A stretch of DNA of 64,000 bases from Rhodopirellula baltica (GCA_002901265.1 PPHI01000046.1:30239-94238); one strand, 5' to 3'; counted from the stretch's first letter, positions 53,776 through 64,000 are shown. The notes: generated by a model from the sequence alone, not told the origin. Translations and numbers: made by a program.

Positions 53776-55065
53776 ATGAAACTGCCAATCGAGCTGAAAC
53801 AACGATCTGGAATCATTCGGTCCTGCCTGTTTCACCTTTCCCTGGGAATGTCGACCCTCGGATTGTCCGCCACAACGTTGCCAGCGGCGGACTGGTTAGG
53901 GTTTCGAGGCGACGGACGATCGTTTGCACCAGAATCTAACACGCCTGCCGAATTTGATTCGGAGAGTGGAAAAAACATCGCTTGGCGTGTCGCCACGGCG
54001 GGACGAGGGATCGGCGGCCCTTTGGTAATCGGCGAACAGGTTTTTGTCACCAGTTGCGGTGGTGAGGACGAACGCGATTTGTATGTCGAATCTTATTCGA
54101 CAAAAGACGGTTCACCGATTTGGTCGCGCCCCATGCGAGCGACGGGACGACCGTTCACACATCCAACCAGTTCGAACGCGTCCCCGACGCCCGCCAGTGA
54201 CGGAGAAAACATCGTCGCGTTGTTCAGCAGTTGTGACTTGGTTTGTTACGACGTTGCTGGCCATCTGAAATGGTATCGTGCACTTGCGATCGACCATCCG
54301 AAGACGGGCAACGACATCAGCATGAGCAGCTCCCCAGCGGTCGTCGACGGCGTGGTAGTCGTGCAGCTCGAAAATCAAGGTGATTCGTTTGCCGCCGGGA
54401 TCGACATCGAAACGGGCAAAACCTTGTGGACCAATCAGCGCGCCGCATCATCGAATTGGTCGTCACCACAACCGGTGCTGGTCGACGAACGTCGCTGGCT
54501 GGTTTCAATGCACAATGGTCGCGGGATTGACTTGGTTGATCCGCGCACCGGCGAAACCGTCAAGCACTTCGATGCCTCTGGTGATGGCACCGCCTCCGCA
54601 ACGTACGCAGCTCCCTACGTCATTGTGCCTGGTCAATCGACGACCGCAATTCGGGTCGCGTCGGCGGACTTCGACGACAAATCGAATACCGACGTCAACG
54701 CTGAGATCCAATGGGAAAGCAGCAAGCTTCGTCCACAACGTTGTAGCCCCGTCGCATCAAACGACCGTGTTTACATGTCGCGTGGATCAGTCCTGATCGC
54801 TGGCTCGATCAGCGACGGATCAGTGCTTTGGCAGGAGAGACTGGGAAAGCTCGAAAACGTCTGGGCGACCCCCGTGTTAACAGAAACGGGGATCTACATC
54901 GTTTCGTCCGACGGCACCGTGATGGTCGTCGCTGATAAAGGCGATGAGGGAGAAGTCATCGGCGAATCAAAACTCGGTGAATCCGTCCTGGCCAGTCCTG
55001 CCGTCAGCAATGATGCGTTGTACTTCCGAAGCGAATATGGCCTCATCAAGGTCGCAAAAGAATAA
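53776..55065 (+). CDS. Exported PQQ-like beta-propeller protein
   Basis: A 429-residue exported protein with a signal peptide (LGMSTLGLSATTLPAADW). The blades carry the PQQ/WD-like pattern GPLVIGEQVFVTS, SSPAVVDGVVVVQL, ASPAVSNDALYFRS, and WRVATAGRGIGG. No PQQ- or metal-binding residues can be assigned, so it is probably a structural or outer-membrane-assembly type propeller, abundant in planctomycetes. ATG 53776 was chosen. Divergent from the truncated ECF gene and convergent with the sulfatase. Confidence 0.83.
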   Translation: MKLPIELKQRSGIIRSCLFHLSLGMSTLGLSATTLPAADWLGFRGDGRSFAPESNTPAEFDSESGKNIAWRVATAGRGIGGPLVIGEQVFVTSCGGEDERDLYVESYSTKDGSPIWSRPMRATGRPFTHPTSSNASPTPASDGENIVALFSSCDLVCYDVAGHLKWYRALAIDHPKTGNDISMSSSPAVVDGVVVVQLENQGDSFAAGIDIETGKTLWTNQRAASSNWSSPQPVLVDERRWLVSMHNGRGIDLVDPRTGETVKHFDASGDGTASATYAAPYVIVPGQSTTAIRVASADFDDKSNTDVNAEIQWESSKLRPQRCSPVASNDRVYMSRGSVLIAGSISDGSVLWQERLGKLENVWATPVLTETGIYIVSSDGTVMVVADKGDEGEVIGESKLGESVLASPAVSNDALYFRSEYGLIKVAKE

Positions 55066-55116
55066 GACAGTGGTCGGCCGAACTTCTCTGTGTTGGCCGA
55101 TCCCAATTGCCATTTT

Positions 55117-55140
55117 GTGACGAAGCCGGAGCCTCGTCAC
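55117..55140. repeat. Solo palindrome related to module A, with compensatory changes
   Basis: On the minus strand GTGACGAGGC-TCCG-GCTTCGTCAC: it matches module A (GTGACAAGGC-TCCC-GCCTTGTCAC) at 20 of 24 bases, and the sixth stem pair changed from A-T to G-C on both arms while another pair became G-T. It sits between the convergent propeller and sulfatase genes and may double as a 3'-end hairpin. Confidence 0.65.
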
Positions 55141-55165
55141 GAAATCGGAACCGAATTTGATCGAG

Positions 55166-56773
55166 CTATTTTGCTTCGCGGTTGATTGGCTCTTCCACCA
55201 CGATTGACTTTGGAAAATCAGCCGCCTGATTGCCACCTTGGTCATCCCAGCGTTTGTTCTGGCTGCCGCCTTTGGGCTGATTCATTGGGATCTCCATTCC
55301 TCCCGCATCACCCAACATCTCGTACAGCTTGTCCTCCATTTCTTTGGCGACTGATTTGTAGTCCGGGTTTTTGATCAGATTCTTCGTTTCCCCCGGATCC
55401 GTCGTCAAGTCGTACAGTTCGTCGACATCCCAAAGGCCATAGTAGGTGATGTACTTGAACCGATCGCCACGCAATGCAAACTGCGTCGGCGACTGCGGAA
55501 AATTCTTTTCCCAGTAATAGACGTACAAGAAGTGGTCACGCCACGGCATCTCGGGTTTGTTGGGTAGCTCCAAGAAACTCTTTCCGTCCATGTACTCGGG
55601 TGTCTGCAAACCGGCGGCGTGCAACACAGTCGGACCAACGTCGATATTGCCGATCACTTTTTCTACAACGGTGCCGCCTTTATAGAGGTCCGGACACTGC
55701 ATCATCATCGGCACCCGAATCGACTCTTCGTAGGACACACGCTTGTCAATCAATCCGTGCTCGCCCCACATGAAGCCATTGTCGCCCATGTAAACGACCA
55801 GCGTTTCGTCGTGGATGCCCATCTTTTTCAGTTGGTCTAGAACCCGGCCAACGCTATCGTCGACGGCCAACATCGATTCACAGTAACGACGGTAGAGGTA
55901 ATCCAACCCTTTGTCGCTGTGGTACGAAAAATCGATCCCGTGCCAACTGTTGCGTTGATCGCGGACCCAACGTGGCGCGTCGTTTTCGGCGCTGATTTCA
56001 TTGCCGCGAGGCAGGAAACTCAAGTCGGCATCGGCATAGCGATCTTTGTGTCGTTCCGCCGGAGTAAAGTTCGCGTGGACCGCCTTGTGTGACAAATACA
56101 AAAAGAACGGCTTGTCCTTCGATCGAGTGTCTAGCCAGTCAACCGCATAGTCAGTCAACTCGTCGGTGATGTAGCCCTTTTGCTTTACACGTTTGCCGTT
56201 TACGTTCAACGTGTATTTAGGACCGGGCGGCAAATAGTTTCCTTGTCCACGGAAGCTAATCCAATGATCGAATCCGGGACGCGGATCGTCATGTGCGCCG
56301 CCCATGTGCCACTTGCCGATGAAGGCGGTGTCGTATCCGGCACGCTGAAGATACTGCGGAAAGAAAACCGTGCCTTCGGGGACCAACCGGTTGTTGTCGA
56401 TCACGCGGTGCTTGTGGGTATACAAGCCGGTCAAAATTGACGCGCGGCTTGGCGAGCACAAACTGGTCGTCACAAATGCGTTCTTCAAGTGGACGCCGTT
56501 GGACGCCAGTGAATCGAGGTGCGGCGTCTCAAGAAAGGGGTGCCCCATAAAACCCATCGCGTCGTAACGATGGTCGTCTGTCAATATGAACACGACGTTT
56601 CGGGGCTTGATGCCCTCACGCTGTGGGGTCGAAGCCAGTTCGGCTGCTCGCAGAGCCGCCGAATCGACTTGGGACAGCAGTGCGACCAAACCGAATGCGA
56701 GAAATACGGTTGCCGGTGCGAGGAGAAAGCGGGAAAGACTGCGGAAGGGATGTAGCGGCATATCGCTCTTCAT
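55166..56773 (-). CDS. Exported arylsulfatase
   Basis: About 535 residues of the S1 sulfatase family. The signal segment is LLAPATVFLAFGLVALLSQV. The formylglycine motif CSPSR has Cys106, and the metal ligands are visible: LTDDH (Asp66, Asp67), and GDNGFMWGEHG. The family lengths and the LYLSHKAVHANFTP stretch fit N-acetylgalactosamine/choline-type sulfatases. It hydrolyses sulfate esters of marine polysaccharides, in keeping with a Rhodopirellula-like life-style. ATG 56773 was chosen (frame open to 57037); ATG 56761 is preceded by a GAAGAG and is also possible. The sulfatase maturase gene is not in the window. Confidence 0.92.
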   Translation of the reverse strand: MKSDMPLHPFRSLSRFLLAPATVFLAFGLVALLSQVDSAALRAAELASTPQREGIKPRNVVFILTDDHRYDAMGFMGHPFLETPHLDSLASNGVHLKNAFVTTSLCSPSRASILTGLYTHKHRVIDNNRLVPEGTVFFPQYLQRAGYDTAFIGKWHMGGAHDDPRPGFDHWISFRGQGNYLPPGPKYTLNVNGKRVKQKGYITDELTDYAVDWLDTRSKDKPFFLYLSHKAVHANFTPAERHKDRYADADLSFLPRGNEISAENDAPRWVRDQRNSWHGIDFSYHSDKGLDYLYRRYCESMLAVDDSVGRVLDQLKKMGIHDETLVVYMGDNGFMWGEHGLIDKRVSYEESIRVPMMMQCPDLYKGGTVVEKVIGNIDVGPTVLHAAGLQTPEYMDGKSFLELPNKPEMPWRDHFLYVYYWEKNFPQSPTQFALRGDRFKYITYYGLWDVDELYDLTTDPGETKNLIKNPDYKSVAKEMEDKLYEMLGDAGGMEIPMNQPKGGSQNKRWDDQGGNQAADFPKSIVVEEPINREAK

Positions 56774-56945
56774 TAGCGGGGGGAGGGAAAGCCAGAAAAG
56801 GCGGTGCCCCCATCTTAACCGAACCCAAAGGCCTTGAGCCCGTCTTGAACGGTAAGGAACCAAGGGCGTGTCCGTCGACCGACGTCGGAATTTACGACGA
56901 ATGGGGGACTCGTCGATTTTTAACAACGAGCGTAGACTTAAATAG

Positions 56946-56974
56946 CAGCCTGCTGGCCTATGGCATGCAGGCTG
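56946..56974. other. Hairpin in the sufU leader
   Basis: CAGCCTGC (56946-56953) pairs with GCAGGCTG (56967-56974) across a 13-base loop, about 80 bases before the sufU ATG. An 8-bp perfect stem in the leader of an iron-sulfur gene could be regulatory, but there is no further support. Confidence 0.35.
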
Positions 56975-57051
56975 ACTCCGAATTTTGATTCCCCGCCGGA
57001 TTGGCGTGTCCTTCGACGATCCGGCTTTGCACGACACTCGTGACTTTTGCG

Positions 57052-57495
57052 ATGGCTAACGAGCAGGATATTTACGAAGAACACGTTCTAGACCACTACG
57101 AGGACCCTTATCACCGCGGGTTCCTCGAGAACGCTACGCACGAGCACCAGGGAAAAAACCCGCTGTGCGGCGACGTGATCGAAATCTATCTGCGCCTGGA
57201 CAGCGAAGGCCGGGTCAGTGAAGCGTGGTTCGAAGGCGAAGGTTGCGTGATCAGCCAAGCCTCGGCATCGATGCTGATCGAGAAAGTCGAAGGCAAAACG
57301 GCAGAGGAAGTCCGCGAGTTCTCAGCCAACGAAATGCTGGAACTGTTCGGTCCCAAGCTGACTCCCAATCGCCAAAAGTGCTGCCTGCTCTCTTGGCGGG
57401 TACTTCAGTCGGCACTGCACTCGCCGATCGGTGAAGACGGCGATGATGAAGACGACCCAAATTTTGGCGGTCCGAGCTTGGGTGAGGAGAGCTAG
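57052..57495 (+). CDS. sufU: SUF system scaffold SufU
   Basis: A 147-residue Fe-S scaffold/sulfur-acceptor. The active-site pattern is Cys39 and Asp41 in NPLCGD, Cys65 in EGEGCVIS and Cys111 in KCCLLSW, as in SufU, which binds zinc and takes sulfur from SufS. The acidic tail (GEDGDDEDDPNFGG) is an addition. ATG 57052 was chosen over the open TTG at 57001 because it gives the family N-terminus. It is followed 3 bases later by sufS. Confidence 0.93.
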   Translation: MANEQDIYEEHVLDHYEDPYHRGFLENATHEHQGKNPLCGDVIEIYLRLDSEGRVSEAWFEGEGCVISQASASMLIEKVEGKTAEEVREFSANEMLELFGPKLTPNRQKCCLLSWRVLQSALHSPIGEDGDDEDDPNFGGPSLGEES

Positions 57496-57498
57496 GCA

Positions 57499-58766
<1,268 letters not shown>

Positions 58767-58796
58767 CTCTGCGTTTGAATGGTTGCCAACAAATTA

Positions 58797-58829
58797 AAAG
58801 GCCGTTGATCATCGCGATCAACGGCCTTT
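58797..58829. terminator. Bidirectional hairpin between sufS and the TlpA-like gene
   Basis: AAAGGCCGTTGATC (58797-58810) pairs with GATCAACGGCCTTT (58816-58829) around ATCGC: a 14-bp stem with T-rich flanks on both strands between convergent genes, a strong intrinsic terminator. Confidence 0.85.
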
Positions 58830-58860
58830 GTTGTTTTCGTGACCACTTCGAAAAAGCGGA

Positions 58861-59925
58861 CTAGTTGGTGACTTCTTCCGCAGCCGCCGGCTCTTCGGCG
58901 GGTTCAACAGGACCGAGCAATTTGGCAAGCTGTTTGCCCAGCTCATCCCCACGGGCGTTCAGCGAAACGACCTTGCCCTCTTTGTCGACCAGCCAAACCG
59001 ATGGGATCGCGTTGATGCCGTACTCGACGGCCATCGGATGCTTCCAACCGGCGTCCTCTTTAAACAAGTTCACCCAAGGCACATCCTCTTTGGCGATGTA
59101 GGCTTCCAATCGTTCACGATCGGTATCCAAGCTAATGCCTACGACGTCGAACCCTTTGTCGTGATAAAGGTCATAGTTTTTGCGGACGTTGGGAGCTTCG
59201 GCGATACAGGGTCCGCACCAAGTCGCCCAGAAGTCAACCAAGACAACTTTGCCGCGGTAGGAATCCCAGTCAAATGCCTCGCCATCGACCAAGTCACCTA
59301 CCAAACTGATTTCCTGTCCGAGCAGCGCCAAGCGTTTTGCGGACGATTCAAATCGTGCCTGATAACTTCGCAGCTGAGCGTTATCGGTGTCTCGCAGCAT
59401 GTCGGCAAAGGTTTCATTGGCCTCCAAGGCGACTTGCGGATCGCCCATCCGTTCCAAATATGTCGCCAATGCCATCGCATTGGATAGGTTGGGGCGTGCT
59501 TCGCCCTCGTCCAAGATGATTTGCAACTGACGCTTGGTCAGGGCCAACAGATCGCGCTGTGCTTCCGGAGTCGCATCGGCAACTTCGCGAATTCGTGCCG
59601 GCAGCACCAGCTTCGCAGCGAGGGCGAAATGGCGGTCGGATAGGTCTCCGTCGCTAGCCAGAATCTTTTCCGATGCCGATCGCATGGCATCGTTTATTTT
59701 CGATTGTGCCTGGTTGAACTGTCGATTGAGTTCAGTCTGCAATTCGTCCAGCTCGTCGACATAGTCAACCAACTCGTCCAAATCACCCTCGGGGACTTCG
59801 AATTCGCCGATGTCAATCATCGTCGTTGGTTGGGATGTCGTTTCCTTTTCGGCTTCTTGTGCTGGCGCGGGAGAAGCCGCCAAGACTGCTGCCACGATCA
59901 ACGACAAGAATTTTCCTTGGCTCAT
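58861..59925 (-). CDS. TlpA-like exported thioredoxin-fold protein
   Basis: About 354 residues with a signal peptide (FLSLIVAAVLAASPAPA). A helical N-terminal domain of about 180 residues (TPEAQRDLLALTKRQLQII, QVALEANETFADML) precedes the thioredoxin domain with the active-site CGPC in WATWCGPC and the cis-Pro IPSVW. The C-terminus is Ala/Glu-rich. Redox partner for envelope thiols is likely. The frame is open to 60006; ATG 59925 gives the signal peptide. Confidence 0.85.
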   Translation of the reverse strand: MSQGKFLSLIVAAVLAASPAPAQEAEKETTSQPTTMIDIGEFEVPEGDLDELVDYVDELDELQTELNRQFNQAQSKINDAMRSASEKILASDGDLSDRHFALAAKLVLPARIREVADATPEAQRDLLALTKRQLQIILDEGEARPNLSNAMALATYLERMGDPQVALEANETFADMLRDTDNAQLRSYQARFESSAKRLALLGQEISLVGDLVDGEAFDWDSYRGKVVLVDFWATWCGPCIAEAPNVRKNYDLYHDKGFDVVGISLDTDRERLEAYIAKEDVPWVNLFKEDAGWKHPMAVEYGINAIPSVWLVDKEGKVVSLNARGDELGKQLAKLLGPVEPAEEPAAAEEVTN

Positions 59926-60187
59926 CGCAATACCTTTTCGGTGTTTGTAAGAGACGGATGGGGCGAACCAGCGGTCCGCCAACTTCAGAATAACAAGTGT
60001 TGTCAAGATGGCCGCCTAAGGAGATTGAAATTCGTTGTCAATCTCATGTAGTCGACCCACCGCAGCGGGTTTTCTGTTCACCATTTATGGGGCAATTTCA
60101 CGCGAAGGGGTTGCCGAGTTCCGGCGATGATAAGATGGGGGTCCCTTCCCCACCTCAACTCCCCTTTTGTGAAACGGTTACCCAACC

Positions 60188-61249
60188 ATGGCACACTCGC
60201 TTTCTCGACGGCGATTTCTTGTCGCCACCGCTGCTGCGGCCCCAGCTATCGTGACCGCCAAACGTACCGCCGCCCAAAACTTGGTCGGACAAGGTGACTA
60301 TCAGTTTCAGTACCAGCATGCTTGGCCGCAGCTCCCCGACAAGTACCACTGGCAAACGACACACAACGTCACCGTGGATCCAGACAACCGGCTTTATGTG
60401 ATTCACGAAGGCAAATCCAATCTTGCCGACCATCCATCGATCTTTGTCTTTGATGAAGACGGTCGGTTTATCAAAGCATTCGGAGAACAGTTTCAAGGCG
60501 GCGGTCACGGTTTGGATATCCGCGTCGAAGACGGCACGCCCTACCTTTACGTCTCGGCCTACCAACATCTGAAAACGATCTGCAAACTGACTCTTGATGG
60601 CGAAGTCGTCTGGCAACGTTTTGCCCCAATGAAATCAGGACGCTATGCCGATGGTGAATCGACAAACCCACAAGGCGTTTGGGGACGTGACCGATTTATG
60701 CCGACGAACTTTGCCTTTCTCGACAATGGTGATTTTCTTGTCGCCGACGGATACGGCGCTTATGTCGTGCACCAATACGACGTCGATGGACATTGGAAAG
60801 GTTTCTTCGGCGGTGCCGGTGATGGACAGGGCACCTTCAACCTTCCACACGGAATCTGGATTGATCGACGGGCCGATTCGCAATCGATTGTCGTTGCAGA
60901 TCGTGCGCACAACACGCTGCAAGTCTTTGATATCGATCACAACTATCAAACGACGATCGACGGTTTCGGGTTGCCTGCCAACATCGACACACATGGAGAA
61001 CTGATGTTGGTTCCAGAACTCGTCGCGCGCGTGTCATTGCTGGACGCGAACTACCAATCGGTTGCCACTTTGGGCGATGACCGCGAACGAGTTTCCGCCG
61101 ATTCGAAACGTGCGATTCGATCGGATCCACGAAAATGGCAAGATGGAAAATTCGTCCATCCGCATGACGCCTGTTTCGACAAGCACGGAAACATCATTGT
61201 CGCCGAGTGGGTCGCAACCGGCCGCGTCACCAAACTGACGCGGGTATGA
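60188..61249 (+). CDS. Exported NHL/six-bladed propeller protein
   Basis: A 353-residue protein with a Tat signal (SRRRFLVATAAAAPAIV). The mature part is a six-bladed beta-propeller of the NHL type: VTVDPDNRLYVIHEG, FNLPHGIWIDRRAD, VADRAHNTLQVFD and HPHDACFDKHGNIIVAEW repeat the blade pattern. The family is common in planctomycetes, sometimes called peptidylglycine-like; catalytic residues for amidating activity are not visible. It probably binds or transports in the periplasm. Divergent from the TlpA-like gene. Confidence 0.78.
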   Translation: MAHSLSRRRFLVATAAAAPAIVTAKRTAAQNLVGQGDYQFQYQHAWPQLPDKYHWQTTHNVTVDPDNRLYVIHEGKSNLADHPSIFVFDEDGRFIKAFGEQFQGGGHGLDIRVEDGTPYLYVSAYQHLKTICKLTLDGEVVWQRFAPMKSGRYADGESTNPQGVWGRDRFMPTNFAFLDNGDFLVADGYGAYVVHQYDVDGHWKGFFGGAGDGQGTFNLPHGIWIDRRADSQSIVVADRAHNTLQVFDIDHNYQTTIDGFGLPANIDTHGELMLVPELVARVSLLDANYQSVATLGDDRERVSADSKRAIRSDPRKWQDGKFVHPHDACFDKHGNIIVAEWVATGRVTKLTRV

Positions 61250-61293
61250 CAAAGATCTCTCCCAATCGAATTCGATTCGCTGTCGACAGTCTT

Positions 61294-61316
61294 TCGCGTC
61301 ATGACGGATGACGCGA
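61294..61316. terminator. Hairpin between convergent propeller and rhomboid genes
   Basis: TCGCGTCAT (61294-61302) pairs with ATGACGCGA (61308-61316), loop GACGG, between the convergent stops. No T-run follows, so it is a candidate only. Confidence 0.4.
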
Positions 61317-61333
61317 GTTGCGGCGGTACGTGC

Positions 61334-62113
61334 CTAGCGTCGATAGCTTCGCGTTCGATGCCACGATCGATCGACTGATTGCTCGCGGCCGAACACGAAC
61401 GGCTTGGCCAACACTAATCCGGCGATAAATCCGCCGACATGGGCACCATAGGCAACGCCACCTTCGCTGCTTCCTAGCAACCCCAGCCCACTGACAACTT
61501 GGAACAAAAACCAAATTCCGACCGCCACATAGGCAGGGACTTCCGTCACGATTCGCAATAACAGTACGGTGACGCGGCGTTGTGGGTGCAATAAAACGTA
61601 GCCTCCCATCACCCCTGAAATCGCACCTGAGGCGCCTAGACTGGGTATCAAAGCGGACTCTCCCAGGCGGCTGACCGCGACGTGGACAAGGGACCCGATC
61701 AAGCCCGTCAGGAGATAAAAAACGAGGTACCTACCGCGTCCCATCGCGTTTTCAAGGTTGTCGCCAAAAATCCATAGAAACCACATATTGCCCAGCAAAT
61801 GCGCGACCGATCCGTGCATGAACATTGCTGTGATCAAAGTCAGATAAACCGGGATGGGCGTCGATTTCAGCCCCGGTTGACGGACCTGCATTTGCCCTTG
61901 TGATGTCGCGATCTCGAACACGCGATCTTCGGTTTGATAGTCTTCCCCGCTGATGATTTCCGCCGGAACGACGGAATATGCCAACGTAAAGTCATCGTTT
62001 TGGCCCATGCCTTGCAGGAACACAAAGATCACGATGTTGACGACAATCAATGCGATATTCAACCAAGGGAAAATGGTCCGATCTGAATTGTCGTCATGAA
62101 TGGGAAGTACCAT
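61334..62113 (-). CDS. Rhomboid intramembrane serine protease
   Basis: A 259-residue protease with six membrane segments. The catalytic dyad is Ser162 in GASGAISG and His225 in AYGAHVGGF, with the conserved HLLGNMWFLWIFG of the L1 loop/TM2. It cleaves transmembrane substrates. The loop between TM1 and TM2 is about 45 residues longer than in GlpG and includes acidic residues. It is divergent from the LpxH-like gene. Confidence 0.93.
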   Translation of the reverse strand: MVLPIHDDNSDRTIFPWLNIALIVVNIVIFVFLQGMGQNDDFTLAYSVVPAEIISGEDYQTEDRVFEIATSQGQMQVRQPGLKSTPIPVYLTLITAMFMHGSVAHLLGNMWFLWIFGDNLENAMGRGRYLVFYLLTGLIGSLVHVAVSRLGESALIPSLGASGAISGVMGGYVLLHPQRRVTVLLLRIVTEVPAYVAVGIWFLFQVVSGLGLLGSSEGGVAYGAHVGGFIAGLVLAKPFVFGREQSVDRSWHRTRSYRR

Positions 62114-62175
62114 TGCGTGATGATCGCCTCTTGCTCAACAGGGTTGGATTCAGTTCAACGACGAAGTGATGACTG

Positions 62176-62928
62176 ATGGATAGTATGAACGAGAACAGAT
62201 ACGGCGGAAGTTATTTCGTTTCAGACCTTCACCTTTTCTCTCGTCGATCGACCGGCGACCGAATCGTCGAACAACTTTATCAGAAGGCGTCTTGTGGCCA
62301 TACGGTCGTTCTGGGAGGCGATATCTTCGATTTCAAGTGGAGCTCCGATCCCTGTCCCGAAAACACACTCAATCGGGCCGAACGCTGGATCGAAGATCTG
62401 GTTGCCGAACGCCCTGAATGCGAGTTTCACTACATCTTGGGCAACCACGACTCACACCCTACCTTTGTGGATCGACTTCAAAGATTGACCAACCGCCTAG
62501 AGAATTTCCAGTGGCATCGCTACTTCGTACGACTCGACCACTGCCTGTTTTTGCACGGTGATGTCGCCGACGGTTCACTCGAACACGCCGTCTTAGACGC
62601 TCGCCGCGAACGAATGGAAAAAAAGAAACGTCGACATCCGGTGTGGCACTACGCCTATGACTTGGCGATTCATGCGAAGCTACACCGGCTGGCAATCCTG
62701 TCGATCCGAGAACTCGTCGTACTGAGCCGCATTCGTGAATACGCTGACCAGATCGGTCAGGGGCCCGAGTCAGGCGTGCACGATGTCTATTTTGGACACA
62801 CGCACTTCGATCTGGACGGCGTTGACTATCAAGGCATGACGTTTCACAACGGCGGGGCCGCGATCAAAGGCTTGAGGTTCCGGATCGTCGACGCGTCCTT
62901 GAATTCCCCCGCAACGATCCGAGCGTAG
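62176..62928 (+). CDS. LpxH-like metallophosphoesterase
   Basis: A 250-residue calcineurin-like phosphoesterase. Metal ligands: SDLHLF (Asp17, His19), GGDIFDF (Asp49), GNHD, and FGHTH near the C-terminus. The spacing and the HYAYDLAIHAKLHRLA stretch resemble UDP-2,3-diacylglucosamine diphosphatase (LpxH), a lipid A enzyme, but planctomycetes have several such relatives, so the exact substrate is uncertain. Starts at ATG 62176 or ATG 62185. Confidence 0.8.
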   Translation: MDSMNENRYGGSYFVSDLHLFSRRSTGDRIVEQLYQKASCGHTVVLGGDIFDFKWSSDPCPENTLNRAERWIEDLVAERPECEFHYILGNHDSHPTFVDRLQRLTNRLENFQWHRYFVRLDHCLFLHGDVADGSLEHAVLDARRERMEKKKRRHPVWHYAYDLAIHAKLHRLAILSIRELVVLSRIREYADQIGQGPESGVHDVYFGHTHFDLDGVDYQGMTFHNGGAAIKGLRFRIVDASLNSPATIRA

Positions 62929-62940
62929 GCCGCCGCGTTC

Positions 62941-63978
62941 CTATCGCATCAACCAAACCTCGACTTCTTCGGTCTCACGCAGATCAGCAGAGATCGTTTC
63001 GTCAGGCTCAACGATATCGATTTCTGCCCAGGTCTCATCGTCTTCGTGTCGGAGCGAACGGACTTTCGCGGTCTGCCCCCAAGCCAACCTGGGAACGTAG
63101 ACGGTAAATTCGCCGCCCACCGAAAGCTTCTGTGCAAACTGCTCCGGAATCCCGACCGTCGCATGCTGTGGATTCATGCGCCGAATCGTAACCAATGGAG
63201 CTCCATCGCTGACCAAGTCATCGACGTTGGCATCGACGGACTGAACGATACCGGTGACAGGCGAAACGAACGTCCAAGAGACGGTTCGCTTCTCAATACT
63301 TTGCAACTTTGACTTGAGCGTCAACAGGTACTCTTCGCTTTCACGGATCGAACTCTCGATATATGCGATCGAACGTTCCTTGTCTTCCTTGCTTCCTTGC
63401 CAAACTTCCTGCGGCGTCTCGACTACGTCGTCGCTGACTGCCATCAACGCCTTTCTCAGTTTCAACTCTCGCTGCACCAACTGAAGTTCAGTCTGTTCAA
63501 ATTTGCGACTGAGTTCCATGGCTTGTTCACGCGACACTTTGTGCAATCGAACCAACGGCACCAGCCGCCGAGCTTCTTCCTCGAGTTCCACCATTCGCTC
63601 ACGAGCCGCGTCGACTTCGGCTTGGCAGATCCGCACTTGAGCCTGCGCGTTTCCATCATTTCTGACCGGACCGCTCGGGTCGCTCTGACGCAATGAGACG
63701 AGTTCCTGCTGCTGTTCGTCAATGTATCGCTCGACCGATTCAATTTCTTTTTCAAGTCGTTCGAGTTCCGCGTCGTCGACCGGTTGCGAGAAGACCGCAA
63801 CCGTCTGGCCCGCTTCGACCGGTTCACCCGCTTGCACCTCAATTTTATCGAGGTGTCCAGTTCTCTCGACCAAGACCGGAACCACTTCGCTTTCGAACGA
63901 GAGCCGTTCACGTGTTACCGAGGGTTTGCCGCGGGGGAGGCTCCAAACCGGCCGCATCAAAGACGGCGTACCAAGCAT
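62941..63978 (-). CDS. HlyD/RND-type efflux adaptor, N-terminus likely outside the window
   Basis: A 345-residue periplasmic adaptor by its layout: lipoyl/biotinyl half (VLVERTGHLDKIEVQAGEPV), a long coiled-coil hairpin (about 80-225), the second lipoyl half (FVSPVTGIVQSVDANV) and a beta-barrel (VGIPEQFAQKLSVGGEF). It would link an inner-membrane transporter to an outer channel. No signal or membrane anchor is present before the lipoyl half and the frame stays open to the window end, so the true start is probably beyond 64000. It converges on the LpxH-like gene. Confidence 0.8.
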   Translation of the reverse strand: MLGTPSLMRPVWSLPRGKPSVTRERLSFESEVVPVLVERTGHLDKIEVQAGEPVEAGQTVAVFSQPVDDAELERLEKEIESVERYIDEQQQELVSLRQSDPSGPVRNDGNAQAQVRICQAEVDAARERMVELEEEARRLVPLVRLHKVSREQAMELSRKFEQTELQLVQRELKLRKALMAVSDDVVETPQEVWQGSKEDKERSIAYIESSIRESEEYLLTLKSKLQSIEKRTVSWTFVSPVTGIVQSVDANVDDLVSDGAPLVTIRRMNPQHATVGIPEQFAQKLSVGGEFTVYVPRLAWGQTAKVRSLRHEDDETWAEIDIVEPDETISADLRETEEVEVWLMR

Positions 63979-64000
63979 CTGTCTGGACGTTCGTCTCCGA

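Overview
The window is a dense, roughly 55% G+C stretch of bacterial chromosome that looks like a planctomycete, most probably a Rhodopirellula-like member of the Pirellulales. The pointers are a giant exported protein with an N-terminal planctomycete LEPR/LEQR-type motif and C-terminal dockerin repeats, an arylsulfatase, a DUF1573 protein, several ECF-type sigma factors, many GTG/TTG-started genes with weak ribosome binding sites, and small Cys/Pro-rich exported proteins of a planctomycete type. This is an inference from gene content. No rRNA, tRNA, CRISPR array or insertion sequence was seen.

Layout. 0-8 kb: rho and ribH, an exported hydrolase, a TPR-SPINDLY O-GlcNAc-type transferase, then an ECF sigma factor behind a cNMP-binding patatin phospholipase. 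8-12 kb: an aldo/keto reductase and a leftward ArsR, CelD-type GNAT and exported toroid-like protein operon. 12-19 kb: the most unusual gene set, a leftward amidoligase cluster (C39-like peptidase, RimK-type ATP-grasp ligase, GCS2-type ligase, then a GNAT-nitrilase fusion), preceded by a four-arm alternating hairpin region, a small acidic protein and an M42 peptidase. 19-26 kb: mgtE, an NtrB/NtrC-like two-component pair and a Cys-rich HEAT-like exported protein. 26-32 kb: the 1982-residue repeat exoprotein. 32-41 kb: a frameshifted HI0933/YhiN-type flavoprotein, a desaturase, membrane proteins, an rRNA m5C methyltransferase, a tiny HemP-like gene with a Fur-box-like site, a double DUF3467 protein, Maf and DUF1573. 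41-49 kb: an exported EEP-family enzyme, a split Aer-like receptor (PAS protein plus soluble MCP), a purple-acid-phosphatase-like enzyme, a site-2-protease-like protein without its HExxH and a Pro-rich exported protein. 49-64 kb: aconitase, a TPR protein, a cluster of palindromic repeats that runs into a truncated ECF42-type sigma factor, a beta-propeller protein, a sulfatase, sufU-sufS (sufS split by a -1 frameshift at an A6 run), a TlpA-like thioredoxin, an NHL-type propeller, a rhomboid protease, an LpxH-like phosphoesterase and an HlyD-type adaptor cut by the window edge.

The observations most worth checking are the amidoligase/peptidase cluster, the hairpin repeat family with a compensatory-change relative at 55.1 kb, the loss of the ECF42 C-terminal domain at the repeat junction, the two single-base frameshifts (sufS and the YhiN-like gene), the hemP/Fur-box unit and the split energy-taxis receptor.
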